DNA from: CAVVSQ01 sp963848825 | GTDB taxonomy: Bacteria; Planctomycetota; Planctomycetia; Gemmatales; Gemmataceae | Direction of reading: 5' to 3' | Assembly (NCBI GenBank): GCA_963848825.1 | Contig: CAWKFA010000009.1 | Span: 372,001-436,000 of the forward strand | Length of the DNA: 64,000 bases | Part shown: positions 45,981 through 57,016 of the stretch, piece by piece | How positions within the stretch are numbered: the stretch's first letter is position 1 | How the letters are laid out: every line of letters starts with the position of its first letter | The notes under the pieces: model-generated | The model's input: the letters and a program-made list of their open reading frames with translations, nothing else | What the model was told of the DNA's origin: nothing | The model's database searches: none | Program-made: the position numbers and the translations under genes

Positions 45981-46874
45981 TCAATGAATTCCAAAAAGCC
46001 GTTTCAGCCTGCCGGTGGCGCGGCGGCGAAATTCGCCAACATGCAGTTTGGCGGCATAGCTTGCCCGCATCAAGGCCTGGAACCCGCGATGGCCAGCCTG
46101 ACGCTGATAATTGGGAAGATAGTTGGTCTTGTTGCCAAACCCCAGGATTTGTCGATCGGCAGCGCTCAAGTTGCCAAGAAAGGCGGCATTCAGAAGCAGC
46201 GGGTGATAGCGGTAATACTCGACGTCCTCCCGCTGCAGGGGAATGGAAGGGTCGTGGTAGTTGAGGAAAACTGCATGACGCGGTTCCAGGATGGGCATCG
46301 CCTGGCGATGGATACCCGAGGTATCGAACAGAAACGCCGAACCCGCCGGCACGCTCATTTCGACAACGCGCTCGGTCGGGAATTTTTGGGCTTCTTGCTT
46401 CTTATAGCTGCGAGGCACGACCTGGCCGTGGCTGCCCCTGATGTACTGGAAGGCACCGGATTTGACGTCGGTCAAATAGAAGGCCAATTTCACTTCTCGC
46501 GGAATCCTGTCCTTGACCTTGTCCTGGTCATACCAGGCGTCCCCATGCCAGCCATGAAAGTCCTTTTTGGTCGGCAGTGATTTCCAGCCTTTCGCCTCCA
46601 CCAGTTCGAAAGGTTCGCCCAGGTAGTCGCGCAGCGCCTCCGTTACCAGCGGATGCACGGCGAGGTCCACAAAACCTTGCGATAGCGTCAATACGTCTTG
46701 CACCATGAGCCGAAATCGTTCCGTGCGTTCGTAGCCGTCGCGATCGTTCCAGCGCAGGGCCTGTAGCCGGCCCGCGAAAGAGTTCTGCATGTCGCGGAGC
46801 GTTTCGGGGCTAACCAGCGGAGGCAATAACACAATCCCGTTCTTTTCGAGCTCCATTGCCAGTGGACAGGGCAT
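45981..46874 (-). CDS. Phytanoyl-CoA dioxygenase (PhyH)-like Fe(II)/2-oxoglutarate oxygenase
   Basis: The protein of 297 residues has the PhyH fold markers: KNGIVLLPPLVSPETLRDM at the N-terminus, the iron-binding pair in FHGWHGDAWYDQ (HxD), LAFYLTDVKSGAFQYIRGSH, and the distal histidine in FDTSGIHRQAMPILEPRHAV followed by the Arg that holds 2-oxoglutarate. It lies two bases from a glycosyltransferase gene inside the polysaccharide locus, so hydroxylation of a sugar, lipid carrier or attached acyl group is plausible; this is inference. It is intact. The C-terminus is basic (FRRRATGRLKRLFGIH). Confidence 0.82.
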   Translation of the reverse strand: MPCPLAMELEKNGIVLLPPLVSPETLRDMQNSFAGRLQALRWNDRDGYERTERFRLMVQDVLTLSQGFVDLAVHPLVTEALRDYLGEPFELVEAKGWKSLPTKKDFHGWHGDAWYDQDKVKDRIPREVKLAFYLTDVKSGAFQYIRGSHGQVVPRSYKKQEAQKFPTERVVEMSVPAGSAFLFDTSGIHRQAMPILEPRHAVFLNYHDPSIPLQREDVEYYRYHPLLLNAAFLGNLSAADRQILGFGNKTNYLPNYQRQAGHRGFQALMRASYAAKLHVGEFRRRATGRLKRLFGIH

Positions 46875-46991
46875 ACTTACATCTCCAGGGCAAGTCGAGC
46901 CACGCACGGCATGGATGCGTGCTTGGTTTTATTGCGACGAGGCACTTAGTGCGCGCGCTAGTTAAGTGAATAGATCTGGCCAACTATAGCA

Positions 46992-48079
46992 TTATCCGCG
47001 CGAACTTGGCGGCAGAAGTGTGTTTAGATACAGATGTTCATATCGAGCGGACATGACGCGACTGTCAAAGCATGTTTCCACCCGGCTACGCGCGGCCAGG
47101 CCCACAGCCCGGCATTCAGTCGGTTGCCGCCATAGCCGTAATAGCAGTGCCGCCAGTGCCATGGGATCAGCCGCGGGCACCAGGAACCCGCTGCTGCCAT
47201 CTTCAATGACCTCTGGGTTGCCGCCAACGTTAGTAGCTGCCACCGCCAATCCGCTTGCCATAGCCTCGAGGATTGTTAGCGAGACCCCTTCCGTCCGCGA
47301 AGGCAGCACGAAAAAAGCGGCATTGGCCAGAAAACTGGCGATATCAGCCACTTCCCCCTCAAAGATCACATGATCCATCAGTCGCAAGTCGGCGGCGAGT
47401 TGATGAAGCTGGTCTCGCAATGGCCCAGCGCCGCGATCCGCAAGCGGAAATCGGGCGCCGAAGCCACCACGAGGGCCGTGGCGCACAATAGCGTGGCAAT
47501 GTCTTTCTCGGCGCTCAGGCGGGCCACGGTGACGGCCGGGCCGCCCGCCTGCGGGCCTTGATAAGGGTATTTGCTCAGGTCGATGCCGTTGTGCACGGTG
47601 GTGATGCGGTTCCGGGGAAGCCCGGTTAAGGCCATATGGCGAGCGCTATCCTCGGAGACACAAACAAAGACGTCGGCCAGCCGACCGGCCCACGCGGACA
47701 GCCGGCGCTGCCGTCTGCTCATTTGCGGCAACAGGCCATGATGCTGGGTATGAATATGTCTCGGTATGCGGGCCAGTTTCGCCGCGATTGAGGCGTACAG
47801 GAGAGGCCGGTCGTCATGGGTGTGGACCACAGCGCATTTAAGCGATTTTAGGAAGCGCGCCAGGCGCCAGACGAGGCCTGGATGAAAGCCCGGGGGCTCA
47901 TGGAGGACGTGGACGGGCCAACCCAAGTCTTCGAGCGTATTAGCGATCCTTCCCCGGCCCGTCAGGGAGACGAAGGTCAAGTGAAAACGCGCGCGATCGG
48001 CGTGCCGCGCGAACTCGACAAGCAGGCGCTCCTGGCCGCCAATGTCCAAACCCAGGGATACATGTGCGATTCGCCGCAT
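46992..48079 (-). CDS. GT4-family glycosyltransferase, one frameshift
   Basis: About 360 residues. The N-terminus MRRIAHVSLGLDIGGQERLL is the classic GT4 'GGxE' opening; AVVHTHDDRPLLYASIAAKL and HIHTQHHGLLPQMSRRQR follow. The donor domain has VARLSAEKDIATLLCAT, and after a break near 47435 GPLRDQLHQLAADLRLMDHV, FFVLPSRTEGVSLTILEAMA and GNPEVIEDGSSGFLVPAADP. The ATG at 48079 lies 12 bases after the stop of the preceding glycosyltransferase. Substrate unknown. Confidence 0.87.
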
Positions 48080-48090
48080 AAAGGGCACAA

Positions 48091-49293
48091 CTACCTGGAT
48101 CCGTGACGCTTCGCCAGCAGTCCGTCGAGGATACTCGCCAGGCGCGACGCCATGCGGGCACGCGTGAACTCGACTGGCAGCGGTTGCTCGGCCGCGTCGG
48201 CGCTTTCTTGGATCAATTCCGTCAAGGCCTGCCGTATTTGGCGGGGATCGTCCGGCAGGGCAATACGGTGCCTTATACCGCTGGCGCAAGGCCCAGCCGA
48301 CGTCCCCCTGGGGATTGGTCAAGGCCAGGATGGGGCGGCGGGCGCGCAAAATACTCGAACAATTTGGCGGGAATGCCCACGCGCCGCCCTGGATTGTCGA
48401 GTAACAGCAAAATGTCCGCCTTCCGCATCTGGTTCAGCGCCTGCTGGTAAGGCACCTGACCGGCGAAGCGCACCACGTTTTCCAGCCCACGGCGGCGAAC
48501 CTCGCCATCCCAGTCATTGCGCGGGTCAGACGATTGGCCCAGGAACGTAACGTCGAGCGGCCTGGGCAACGGGGCCTGCAAATTGATCAGCGCGTCAAAC
48601 AGCGGCCGGGGGTCGCGGTTCACATAAAGCTCGCCGGTGTGCAGCACCCCAAACGTGGCTGGCGTGGGCATTTGCCGGGGCGGAAAGCTTTCCGGATCAA
48701 AACCATTGGTGATAACGCTCATCTTGCCCGCCAGGTCCGGCACGTCCTGAGCCAGCGCCGCGCGCGCCAGGGGCGTGTTGACGATGATGCTGTCGGCCGC
48801 GCGCAGTACCACCATCTCCTTGGCAGACTCCCAGCGTGCTGCCAGCGTAGGTGGACGCGGCACGCCCAGGCCATAGATCCAGGGATCGCGATAATCAGCG
48901 ACCCACGGGAGACGCGTCCAGGCTTTGACGAGCCTTCCCAGGAGGTGCACCATATGGGGAGGCCCGGATGTCAGCATGGCATCGGGACGTTCGTTGGCGA
49001 TGGCACGGCCGCAGGCCTTGAGGGCCGCCGGCACCCAGGAAGCGAACGGGATCAGGCGGCGGGTGACGCGATTGCCCGCCGGATAAGGGGCCGCATAAGT
49101 AGCGCGTCTCGGGCGGCACGTGGCCAAGCAGCTTGTCGTCGACAGGCTCAAATGGCATGCGCGGCGGCGCCACAACCACGGTGCGCCAGCCATTGGAAAT
49201 GAGGTGTTTGGCGAAGCCAAGCAAACGAAAACTGCCGCTCGCTGCCGACGGCGGGAAATGATAAGTGATCAGAAGCAGGGTGCGCGGTTTCAT
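48091..49293 (-). CDS. Glycosyltransferase family 4-like protein, frameshifted
   Basis: About 400 residues. It opens LLLITYHFPPSAASGSFRLL, typical of group 1 transferases in capsule loci, then PDAMLTSGPPHMVHLLGRLV, WVADYRDPWIYG and NTPLARAALAQDVPDLAGKM. The donor side has TFGVLHTGELYVNRDPRPLF and LLLLDNPGRRVGIPAKLFEY, where P(A)KLFEY replaces the usual E-rich motif, a known variant. Breaks lie near 49110, 48330 and 48270. The end is LLAKRHGSR at 48091. Its start overlaps the wecB stop by four bases. Confidence 0.83.
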
Positions 49294-50459
49294 GGCGGAA
49301 GGTTGTTACCCCGGCGCGTGAAAAATCCTTCGCATGCCGCCAGTATTCTGCTCGTTGCCTTGCCATCGCCATAGGGATTGTGGGCGCGTGCCATGGTGTC
49401 GTAGGCAGCGCGGTCCGTCAACAAAAGGCTGGTTTCCCGGACGATGGTCTCGTAATTGGTCCCCACCAGTTTAACCGTACCCGCCTCGACTGCCTCGGGG
49501 CGCTCGGTCGTATCACGCATCACAAGCACGGGCTTGCCAAGACTCGGGGCCTCTTCCTGAATGCCGCCGGAGTCCGTTAATATCACCGTGGCTCGGTCAA
49601 GAAGGGCGATGAAGGGCAAATAGGGCAGGGGGTCGATCAGGTGGATATTGGCGGAAACTTCGCTCCGCAAGATGCGCTCCACGGGTTCACGAACGTTTGG
49701 ATTCAAATGCACGGGATAAACAAATTGCGCGTTGGGAAAACGGTGGGCAAGCTCCGCGAGCGCCTGCATATCCCTTCGAACCCAGCGCCATGATTTTCAC
49801 GACGATGGCCGGTGATCAACACGACAGGGCAGTCCCGCCATGCCGCCAATAATTCCACCGGCAGGCCCGGTATTGCCGGGGTTTGACTGCGCACTTTGTT
49901 CAAGGCCAGGAAGAGGGCGTCGATGACCGTGTTGCCGGTAACGAAAATACGCTCGGGGGGGACCCGTTCTTTAAGCAAATTATCGCGGCTGGTGGTCGTG
50001 GGCGCGAAGTGGAGGGCCGCGAGCTGGGTCGTCAGCACGCGATTGGCTTCCTCGGGCCAGGGCGACTTGCATGTCGCCCGTACGCAGGCCGGCTTCCACG
50101 TGGCCGACGGGTATTTTGTGATAAAACGCCGCCAGGCTCGCCATCAGCACCGTGGTGGTATCGCCCTGCACCAGCACGAGGTCAGGTTTGTTGTCGGTGA
50201 GGAAGCGATCCACCGCCTCCAGGGCGCGCGCGGAAAAGCGGCCCAGCGTCTGGTTGGGCTCCATGAGATCGAGATCAGTATCCGGCACGATGGCGAAGGC
50301 TTCCAGGACTTGGTCGAGCATGTGACGATGCTGCGCGGTGACGCAAACATGACAGTCGAGGCTCGGGTGCTCGCGCAGGGCCAAGATCACGGGGGCTAGT
50401 TTGATTGCCTCGGGCCGCGTGCCGAAGATTAGGGCGATTTTGCGAGCCGCGGCCTTCAT
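49290..50459 (-). CDS. wecB: UDP-N-acetylglucosamine 2-epimerase WecB, frameshifted
   Basis: WecB makes UDP-ManNAc from UDP-GlcNAc. The sequence has IALIFGTRPEAIKLAPVILA, LVLVQGDTTTVL, IPVGHVEAGLRTGDM, ITGHRREN, and DSGGIQEEAPSLGKPVLVMR with DTTERPEA, all catalytic and nucleotide-binding signatures of the hydrolysing/non-hydrolysing epimerase fold; the order and length (about 380) fit the non-hydrolysing type. Breaks lie near 50065 and 49775. It overlaps wecC by four bases, and the two together supply UDP-ManNAcA. Confidence 0.93.
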
Positions 50460-51766
50460 AGGGTCCTCGCCGCTGCTTCGGGAGCTGGCGCCTTGTCCAT
50501 CGCCACGCCGAGCAGCACGACATTGAAGCCGGCCCGTCGTAGCGAGGCGTGGTTCAGCCAGTTGCGGGCGTCGGCAATCACCTTCCCCGCCAGGTGCTCG
50601 AGAAAGAACTTGGCGGATAAAACGCGGTAGGCGCGGTGCTCGCACAACAGCGCCGCTGCGGTGGCGCCGTGAAGGCAGCCGGGCAGATCGTTGCTGACCA
50701 CCAGGCCGTGATGCGTGCCCGCCTTGACCAGCGGGTCGTGCACCCGGACTTCCAGGCCGCGCTTTTGAGCTGCCCTGGCCAGGAGCCCCGCCGGGCTTTC
50801 GCGTGGGTCGTCGATGTCCGGTTTATAAGCCGCTCCGAGGATCGCCAGTTTTTTGCCGGCTTGCAAGGCGCCCGTTTCCCAGAGCTGATCGAGCATGCGC
50901 TCCGCCTGGGTATCGTTGATCTGCCGCGCCTGGCGCAACAGTCCCGTATGTTCGGGAAAGGCTTCCACGAGGTACCAGGGATCGACGGGGATGCAGTGGC
51001 CGCCCACGCCGGGCCCGGGCTTCAGGATGTGCACGCGCGGGTGTAGGTTGGCGTAGTCGATGGCTTCCCAGACGTCGATGCCCGCGTCCTCGGCAATTCG
51101 CGCGAAAACGTTGGCGAGCGCGATATTCACGTCGCGGTACGTGTTTTCCATCAGCTTGCACATCTCGGCGGTGCGGTCGTCGGTGAGCACCAGTTTACCC
51201 TGCGAAAAGCGTTCGTAAATCTGCTGGGCATGCTCGGCCGATTGTGGCGTTATGCCGCCAATAAGGCGATGGTTATTGATCAGCTCATGCGCGGTATTGC
51301 CGGGGAGCACCCGCTCGGGGCAATAACAGAGGTCAAAATCGCGTCCCGGTTCAAGGCCCGATTCTTCCTTCAAAATGCGTCCGACAACGTTACGCGTGGT
51401 CCCCACGGGCGACGTCGATTCCAGAATGACCAGGTTACCTGGCTTGAGCAAGGGCACGATTGAGCGCGTCGCCTGTTCGACGGCACGCAGGTCGGCAGTC
51501 TTGGCGGGCGTTACCGGAGTTGGCACGCAAATCATGAAGGTATCGGCCGGCTCGAGCACAGTGGCCGTCACCAGGTTGCCGCTGTTGACCGCCGCTGACA
51601 CGAGGGTGGCCATGCCCGCCTCTTCAAGCCGTGTACGGCCGCCGCGGAGCATGGTTACGATTTCCGCGTCAACATCCACGCCCAGCACGTGAAAACCAGC
51701 GTTTGCCAGTAAGCTCGCGGTCGGCAAACCGACATAACCAAGACCCAGCACACAGATATCGGCCAT
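50456..51766 (-). CDS. wecC: UDP-N-acetyl-D-mannosamine dehydrogenase WecC-like
   Basis: An intact 436-residue NAD-dependent nucleotide-sugar dehydrogenase. The Rossmann start is ICVLGLGYVGLPTASLLANA; ILESTSPVGTTRNVVGRILK and FDLCYCPERVLPGNTAHEL are typical of the WecC/UDP-ManNAc group; the catalytic cysteine is in GPGVGGHCIPVDPWYLVE. LGAAYKPDIDDPRESPA marks the C-terminal domain. It oxidises C6 in two steps, giving the uronic acid. Pairing with wecB is the main reason for the ManNAc reading; a different UDP-sugar remains possible. Confidence 0.92.
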   Translation of the reverse strand: MADICVLGLGYVGLPTASLLANAGFHVLGVDVDAEIVTMLRGGRTRLEEAGMATLVSAAVNSGNLVTATVLEPADTFMICVPTPVTPAKTADLRAVEQATRSIVPLLKPGNLVILESTSPVGTTRNVVGRILKEESGLEPGRDFDLCYCPERVLPGNTAHELINNHRLIGGITPQSAEHAQQIYERFSQGKLVLTDDRTAEMCKLMENTYRDVNIALANVFARIAEDAGIDVWEAIDYANLHPRVHILKPGPGVGGHCIPVDPWYLVEAFPEHTGLLRQARQINDTQAERMLDQLWETGALQAGKKLAILGAAYKPDIDDPRESPAGLLARAAQKRGLEVRVHDPLVKAGTHHGLVVSNDLPGCLHGATAAALLCEHRAYRVLSAKFFLEHLAGKVIADARNWLNHASLRRAGFNVVLLGVAMDKAPAPEAAARTL

Positions 51767-51802
51767 AATCGTTCCCGTCTAATGAACTCGCGGGCCTGCT
51801 GC

Positions 51803-53137
51803 CTAGGCGACACCCATCACCCTCATTACCCGGAGAAAACCGTACAAGCCAATCAAAAACCCCACGCCCAGGATGCCACAGCGGCACAGGACGCGGGCAT
51901 CCAGCCGCACCGGCGAAATGATGGGATTGGTCACGTTGAGGCGCGCGAACGCCGCCGCGATGCCCAGGAAGAAATAGGTCGTGACCACATAACAAAGCGA
52001 CAAGGAAATGATGCCCACCGCGTAGGCAAAGACCGTCCCCAACAGATAAGGTTGCAGGCGGCGCATGTCGGGATCGAGGATGACCGTCCCCTCCCCCAGG
52101 CGCTTGATCGACCAGAGCGCCAGGTAAAAGGCCCCCAGGAACAGCACGCCTCCCAAAAAACCATTGTCGGCAAAACTCTGCAAATAGGAATTGTGCGCCA
52201 GGTGCTCGTTCGTTTCCCAGGGCATCTTTTCGACTTCGCCCTCCTGACCCAGGGGCATCCCTTCACCAAGGATGGGGCTCCCGCGAAATTTGTACATCCA
52301 GTCGCCCCACAGTTCGATGCGCGTCTGGGCCGTGCCGGCGGTGACCGAAAGGTCCGCCTGGCGGCCGCCGCCGAATGCCAACAGCACGAGCAGGCCCGCG
52401 CTACCAAAGATAAGCGTCCGTCCCCAGCCCAGGCGCGACCAACAGAGGATGCCGAGGCCGCCGAGCACGGCTAGCAATCCTCCACGCGACCGCGTCAAGT
52501 AGATGGCGTAGAGGAACACGGCCAGGGTGATTAGCCAGAACGGCATAAGCAGCCGCATGCGTTTATCGGTCAAGAAATAAAAGACGAGGGGCAACAGCGC
52601 CGCGAGCAGGACGCACATCTCATTGGGGTCCTGAAACATTCCCGTCCCCATGAGACGTTCGACGCGCCCATCCTCCCCTGTCAGTGAATCTCTCTCACCG
52701 CTGACTACGGTTTTAACGTTTTCGAGGCGGATCACGCCGTGCATATTCAGCACGGATAAGAGCGCCAGCGTCGTGCAAAACACCAGCACCCAGGCCATGA
52801 AGATACGCAGGCGCTTGCCGGTGGTAATAAGGCTAACGAGCAAGAGGTAATAGATGACGACTTTGAAAAAGTAAATACCCGTGCGGAAAGCCTCGCTTAA
52901 GTTGGCCGTCGCCAGAAAAGGCAGGGGTATGAGCAGGACGATGCCGAGGACGCAGACCGTGATCGGTTGCGTGGCGAGAGGACGGCCAAATAAACAAGTA
53001 AGCAGGTCGGGCAGCGAACAGACGAGGCAGGCCACAATGCAAATTAGATAAACGTTTTCCAGCTCGGCGATGCCAAACATTTCGGCGGGCCGAATGAATA
53101 GGGTCGCGTTGGTCAAAATGAAAAGGAAAAAGGCCAT
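51803..53137 (-). CDS. O-antigen-ligase-like polysaccharide membrane protein
   Basis: The 444-residue protein has about twelve hydrophobic segments and one large external loop (residues about 265-320) holding the ligase/polymerase-type motif AHNSYLQSFADNGFLGGVLF, with the conserved histidine. GTGMFQDPNEMCVLLAALLP and YLTRSRGGLLAVLGGLGIL are also typical of Wzy_C/O-antigen-ligase proteins associated with exosortase loci. It probably polymerises or attaches the exported glycan on the periplasmic side. Its start overlaps the sugar transferase stop (TAATG). The frame is intact. Confidence 0.85.
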   Translation of the reverse strand: MAFFLFILTNATLFIRPAEMFGIAELENVYLICIVACLVCSLPDLLTCLFGRPLATQPITVCVLGIVLLIPLPFLATANLSEAFRTGIYFFKVVIYYLLLVSLITTGKRLRIFMAWVLVFCTTLALLSVLNMHGVIRLENVKTVVSGERDSLTGEDGRVERLMGTGMFQDPNEMCVLLAALLPLVFYFLTDKRMRLLMPFWLITLAVFLYAIYLTRSRGGLLAVLGGLGILCWSRLGWGRTLIFGSAGLLVLLAFGGGRQADLSVTAGTAQTRIELWGDWMYKFRGSPILGEGMPLGQEGEVEKMPWETNEHLAHNSYLQSFADNGFLGGVLFLGAFYLALWSIKRLGEGTVILDPDMRRLQPYLLGTVFAYAVGIISLSLCYVVTTYFFLGIAAAFARLNVTNPIISPVRLDARVLCRCGILGVGFLIGLYGFLRVMRVMGVA

Positions 53138-53960
53138 TAGCTCATCACCGGCACGGGGTCGTTTTCAGACAAAGGGCCCGTCGGTTGGGGAGCATTCGCG
53201 GAACCTGTACTGGCGAGGGCCAGATACCTTTTGTACTCCTGTTCAACTGCATGCCGGCTCGGTAAACCGAAGACCCAGCGTATGCCGCGGAACGGAACGG
53301 CAACCATTTTGAAGGCGGTGGCGCAGCAAAGCCGGACGTCAAACCAAAAACTGAAGTGACGTCCATAATAGAGATCATAAGCAAGTTTGGTCCGCACGCT
53401 CGCCAGGTCGGTGTCGGCGGGCAACTGCACCTGCACAGGCCGGTAACGCCGGGTCGCATCAACAAACGTTCACGATAACGGGCGATCGCTTGTTCCAGAT
53501 GCGGCACAAACTCAGGCCTCTCGGGACGGGGGCCGACCAGACTCATGTCGCCGCGCAAAACGTTGCACAATTGTGGTAATTCATCGACGTGGCTGAGACG
53601 GAGCCAGTGTCCTATCGCCGTCACTCGTGCATCGCCGGGCGTGGACCAGCGCACGCCTGTCAAACTTTCGCATTCGTGGACCATGGTGCGAACTTTGTAA
53701 ATGGTGAACGGCTGGCCGTGCAATCCCAGGCGCGTTTGCGAATAGACCGATGGTCCGCGCGATGTCAACTTGACGAGGGCCATGGCCAAAAGCAGCAGGG
53801 GCGACGTCAGCACAAGCAACACCAAGGCGGCGACGGCGTCCACGACGCGTTTAAAGCTGAAATAGAAACGGTCCTCAGGCGAGCCGATTTCTGGAGTGCT
53901 GTCCGAGGCACTTTGCGGTCCTGGCCGCGTATTCATTTTGGCATCACTCGTTGATAACAT
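53137..53960 (-). CDS. Polyprenyl-phosphate sugar-1-phosphate transferase (priming), one frameshift
   Basis: This is the priming enzyme that moves a sugar phosphate to undecaprenyl phosphate. Features are FKRVVDAVAALVLLVLTSPL (membrane hairpin), YSQTRLGLHGQPFTIYKVRT, SHVDELPQLCNVLRGDMSLV and GPRPERPEFV. At about 53445 one lost C changes the frame; restored, it reads PGVTGLCQVQLPADTDL and continues to LSENDPVPVMS. GAGGAAG lies upstream of the ATG at 53960. Without the long N-terminal membrane domain of WbaP types it is a short-form transferase, about 270 residues. Confidence 0.9.
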
Positions 53961-54092
53961 GACATTCGCTTCCTCTTCGAATTCGCGGATACGGCGAGCT
54001 ACACCTGTCCGATTCCCTTTTTAGCTCGATTAACCGTCATGTCGGGCGGGTCCACACACGGCAGACGATCTCGGCCTGCAAGTTGGCCGATT

Positions 54093-54743
54093 TCATGGCC
54101 CCTTGATCAATAAGGTTTTGTGAAGCTCCGGCAGGAACTGGCTCATAAAATCATGAGCCGTCTCGGTGGAGAGGCTGGCGGGGCCCGGCCCATCTTGGGC
54201 AACATATAATTTATAGAGAAATGGTTCACCACCGTAATCCCAGCGCGGGTTAGCGGGTGCCTGCCATAATCCACCCGCGTTCCATCCCCAATAAAGCCGA
54301 AGGTCTGCTGCAAATCCTGTGCCCTTCGAAAAACGGGCCGACCACAAGGCGCCCATGTTTTCTCCCGTCGCTGCCACCACCGGCATGACTTTGGGCTGAC
54401 CATCCAGTTCGTAACCTGCCCCCCGGTAACATACTTCGGGGGTATGGACTGCCATCCGTCCCGCACGGCCACACATCAGAATAACCAGAAGCGACGTTTT
54501 CTTTTGGGTGTGAACATAGGAACGCGTCCAAAAACGCTGTGCTCCCGTTTGATAAAACATACTAGGGTCTTCAGCGAGCGACTCACCCTGCCAATCGCCA
54601 AAGGTCAGCGGCACGTTGTCTACGCGTGCGGCGGCTTCTTGGAGGACGGTGGAGGCTGCCCAGCGCTCCGACCAGAAGCCATGCACCAGCCCGGAAACGG
54701 CCAGGACGACGACGGCAATCAGAATGGCGGCATGGCGCTTCAT
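54093..54743 (-). CDS. EpsI/DUF3485 exosortase-associated protein
   Basis: The product of 216 residues begins with a membrane segment (AAILIAVVVLAVSGLVHGF) and then LTFGDWQGESLAEDPSMFYQ, VILMCGRAGRMAVHTPEVCY and RGAGYELDG, which is the EpsI pattern (HxPEVCYxxxGW). EpsI proteins accompany exosortases, sometimes fused to them, and act in the periplasm by an unknown mechanism. The ATG at 54743 is five bases after the stop of the tyrosine-kinase gene. About 130 bases downstream the priming transferase starts after a non-coding gap with no clear terminator. Confidence 0.85.
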   Translation of the reverse strand: MKRHAAILIAVVVLAVSGLVHGFWSERWAASTVLQEAAARVDNVPLTFGDWQGESLAEDPSMFYQTGAQRFWTRSYVHTQKKTSLLVILMCGRAGRMAVHTPEVCYRGAGYELDGQPKVMPVVAATGENMGALWSARFSKGTGFAADLRLYWGWNAGGLWQAPANPRWDYGGEPFLYKLYVAQDGPGPASLSTETAHDFMSQFLPELHKTLLIKGP

Positions 54744-54748
54744 GGCGT

Positions 54749-57016
54749 TTATTTGCTCCCCGCGTAGGCATAGCCGGCATTGCCCACTTCGCTTTGCGCC
54801 CAATCATGACGGCGCCCAGAATGCGAATACCCAGGTTATGAATTTTCTGCTGAGCGGCATACACGGCCGGCACCCGGCTCACATCACGCAGAATCGTGAA
54901 CACTACGCCATCCACATGTTGACCCAGAAGCAGCGAATCGGCCACCGGCAGCACCGGGCAGGAATCGACGATGATGAAATCGTATTGCTGCTTGAGTTGC
55001 TCGAAGAGCGTGCGCATGTTGTCCTGGGCCAGCGCCTGCACCGCATGACTATCGTACATGCCCGCCGGCATGACCCAGAGCCGGCCGAGCGCCGTCGGTT
55101 TAATCGCGTCGGCAGCCGTCACTTCGTTACGCAGCAACTCGCTAAAGCCAGGCTCCTGGGGCACGTTATAGACCTTGTGTGCGGCCGGCTTGCGCAGGTC
55201 GCCGTCGATCAGCAATGTCTTGCGCCAGGCGCGGGCCAGGCTCGAGGCGAGTTGGGTGGCCAGCGACGTCTTGCCTTCACCCCCGGCGGCACTCGTGACC
55301 ATGATCACGCGCAGGTTCTCCGTGCGTGACGAGTGGAGTAGCAGCGTGCGAATGCCGTCCACTGCCTCATTCAACTGGTTTTGCCAGAGCACGTTGGGCG
55401 AAGCGTTGCCTCCCGTTTTTCGGGCACTTTGCGGCATGCGCGGCAGTGAACCGACGATATTCATGCCCAGTCCATGAGAAATCTCATTCTCGCCGCTGAT
55501 TTTACGCGAGCGAAATTCCAGAAAGGCGATGCCAAAGAGCACCGCGAAAAACACGCCAAAGCCGCCCGCGCCGGCGACCTTGATTTGCCGGCTATAATCC
55601 TTGCTCTTGGCCTCTTCGGCTGTTTGCATGATTGTCACGCGTGGATTGACCACTTCCGCGACCATCTTTTGGATGGATAGCGAGATGACGCCAACCGAGG
55701 CTTCCAGATTGACGACCTTGCTCTGTAAGTTGACGATTTCCAGGGGAATTTGGCTGTTTGGCGCCAACTGCTTGGCCGATTCCTCGGTCTGTTTCATCTC
55801 CGCCTTCAGGAGCGGCTCCTGGTTTTGCAGCGTAGTCAACTGGTCTTGCAAGACGATGATCTTTTCCTGAATATCGACGGCGAATTTGCCGCGCCAGGTC
55901 TTTTCATATTCGGGGGTGAGCTGTTTCTTCAGCTCTGCCAGGCGGTTGGTGATGCCCAGTTTTTTTTGTTCAAGGCCCCGCACGTGCTGCTCGATGGCCT
56001 GCGGTTGACCGTTTGTCTTGGTGTCGATGATGTCCTTATCGATCTTTTTCACCTCCAGGAAGACCTCTTGCGTCCGGTCGTCCTTGCGAAAGGTATCATC
56101 GATCAACTCTGGAGAAATCGCCATCTGGTCGATCTTTTTGAGTCGTTCGCGGGCGCTTTTGAGCTGTTCATCCGTTTTGATTTGTTCCGTTCGGTTCATC
56201 GTGACCGCCTCGCCGGCTTTCACCTGCTGCTGGTACGCCGCCAGGTATTGCGCCTGGCGAATTTTCTCGTCGGGTATCTGCAGAATCCGTTCGCGGCCGC
56301 GCAACTGGTTTCTCAGGGTGTTTAACTCCTGTTCCTGTTTGGCGAGGTTGCTTTTAAAGTCGCTGATGCGTTTCTCCCGGCGTTCCTGGTCTTTCGAATT
56401 GTTCTCTTCGACGAAGGCGCGGGCAATGGCATTGATGAGCTCGGCCCCTTCATCGGGCTTGTCCGTGCTGAGCACCACGCGTAAAACTTCCGGACCAAGC
56501 AAAAAATCGGTCTTGAGCGCGAACTCCAGCCATTCCACGCCATTGTCGCGTATCAATTCCAGGTCCTTGACCTCCTTGCCGTTCCTGGTCTTCTGATTGA
56601 GGGCGGCATAAAAGACCATTTGGCTCTTGAGCATGGCCTCCATGTTCTTCTTGTAAAGCAAGAACTCCGGTTCGTCATTCGTTTCGAAGAGGCGGACGTC
56701 GCCCCGTGAAGCGATATGCAACCGCACCTGGGCCGGATATTTCGGTGGCATGACGGTAAAGACGGCGACCACTGCCAAAATGGTGGCCAGCGCGGCCAGG
56801 CCCACAGCCAGTGGCCAGCGGCGCCTCAGCGCTTGCAGTAGTCCCGTCATCGTCGGCGCCGGCGAGCCCTGGGGGAACGTAGGGCCCTGCTTCCGGAAGC
56901 GGCGTCACCGGCGCGGGGACCATGTAGTTGGTATGGAGGATGTTGCTGTCGCCAACTCCGTTGGCGGGACCGGAAGGCAAAGCGATTTGCCGACTATTGG
57001 TGTCTGAGGGGTTCAT
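54749..57016 (-). CDS. Wzc-type polysaccharide co-polymerase and tyrosine autokinase, frameshifted at both ends
   Basis: About 755 residues. The first frame begins MNPSDTNSRQIALPSGPANG (57016); after a break near 56865 a membrane segment (WPLAVGLAALATILAVVAVF), a long coiled-coil periplasmic domain, a second membrane segment (GAGGFGVFFAVLFGIAFLEF) and a C-terminal BY-kinase domain follow. The kinase has Walker A TSAAGGEGKTSLATQLASSL, Walker A' LLIDGDLRKPAAH and Walker B FIIVDSCPVLPVADSLLL. After a lost G near 54815 the tail reads AQSEVGNAGYAYAGSK, with only two tyrosines instead of the usual cluster. It sets chain length and export together with the polymerase. It overlaps the exosortase by four bases. 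Confidence 0.9.
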
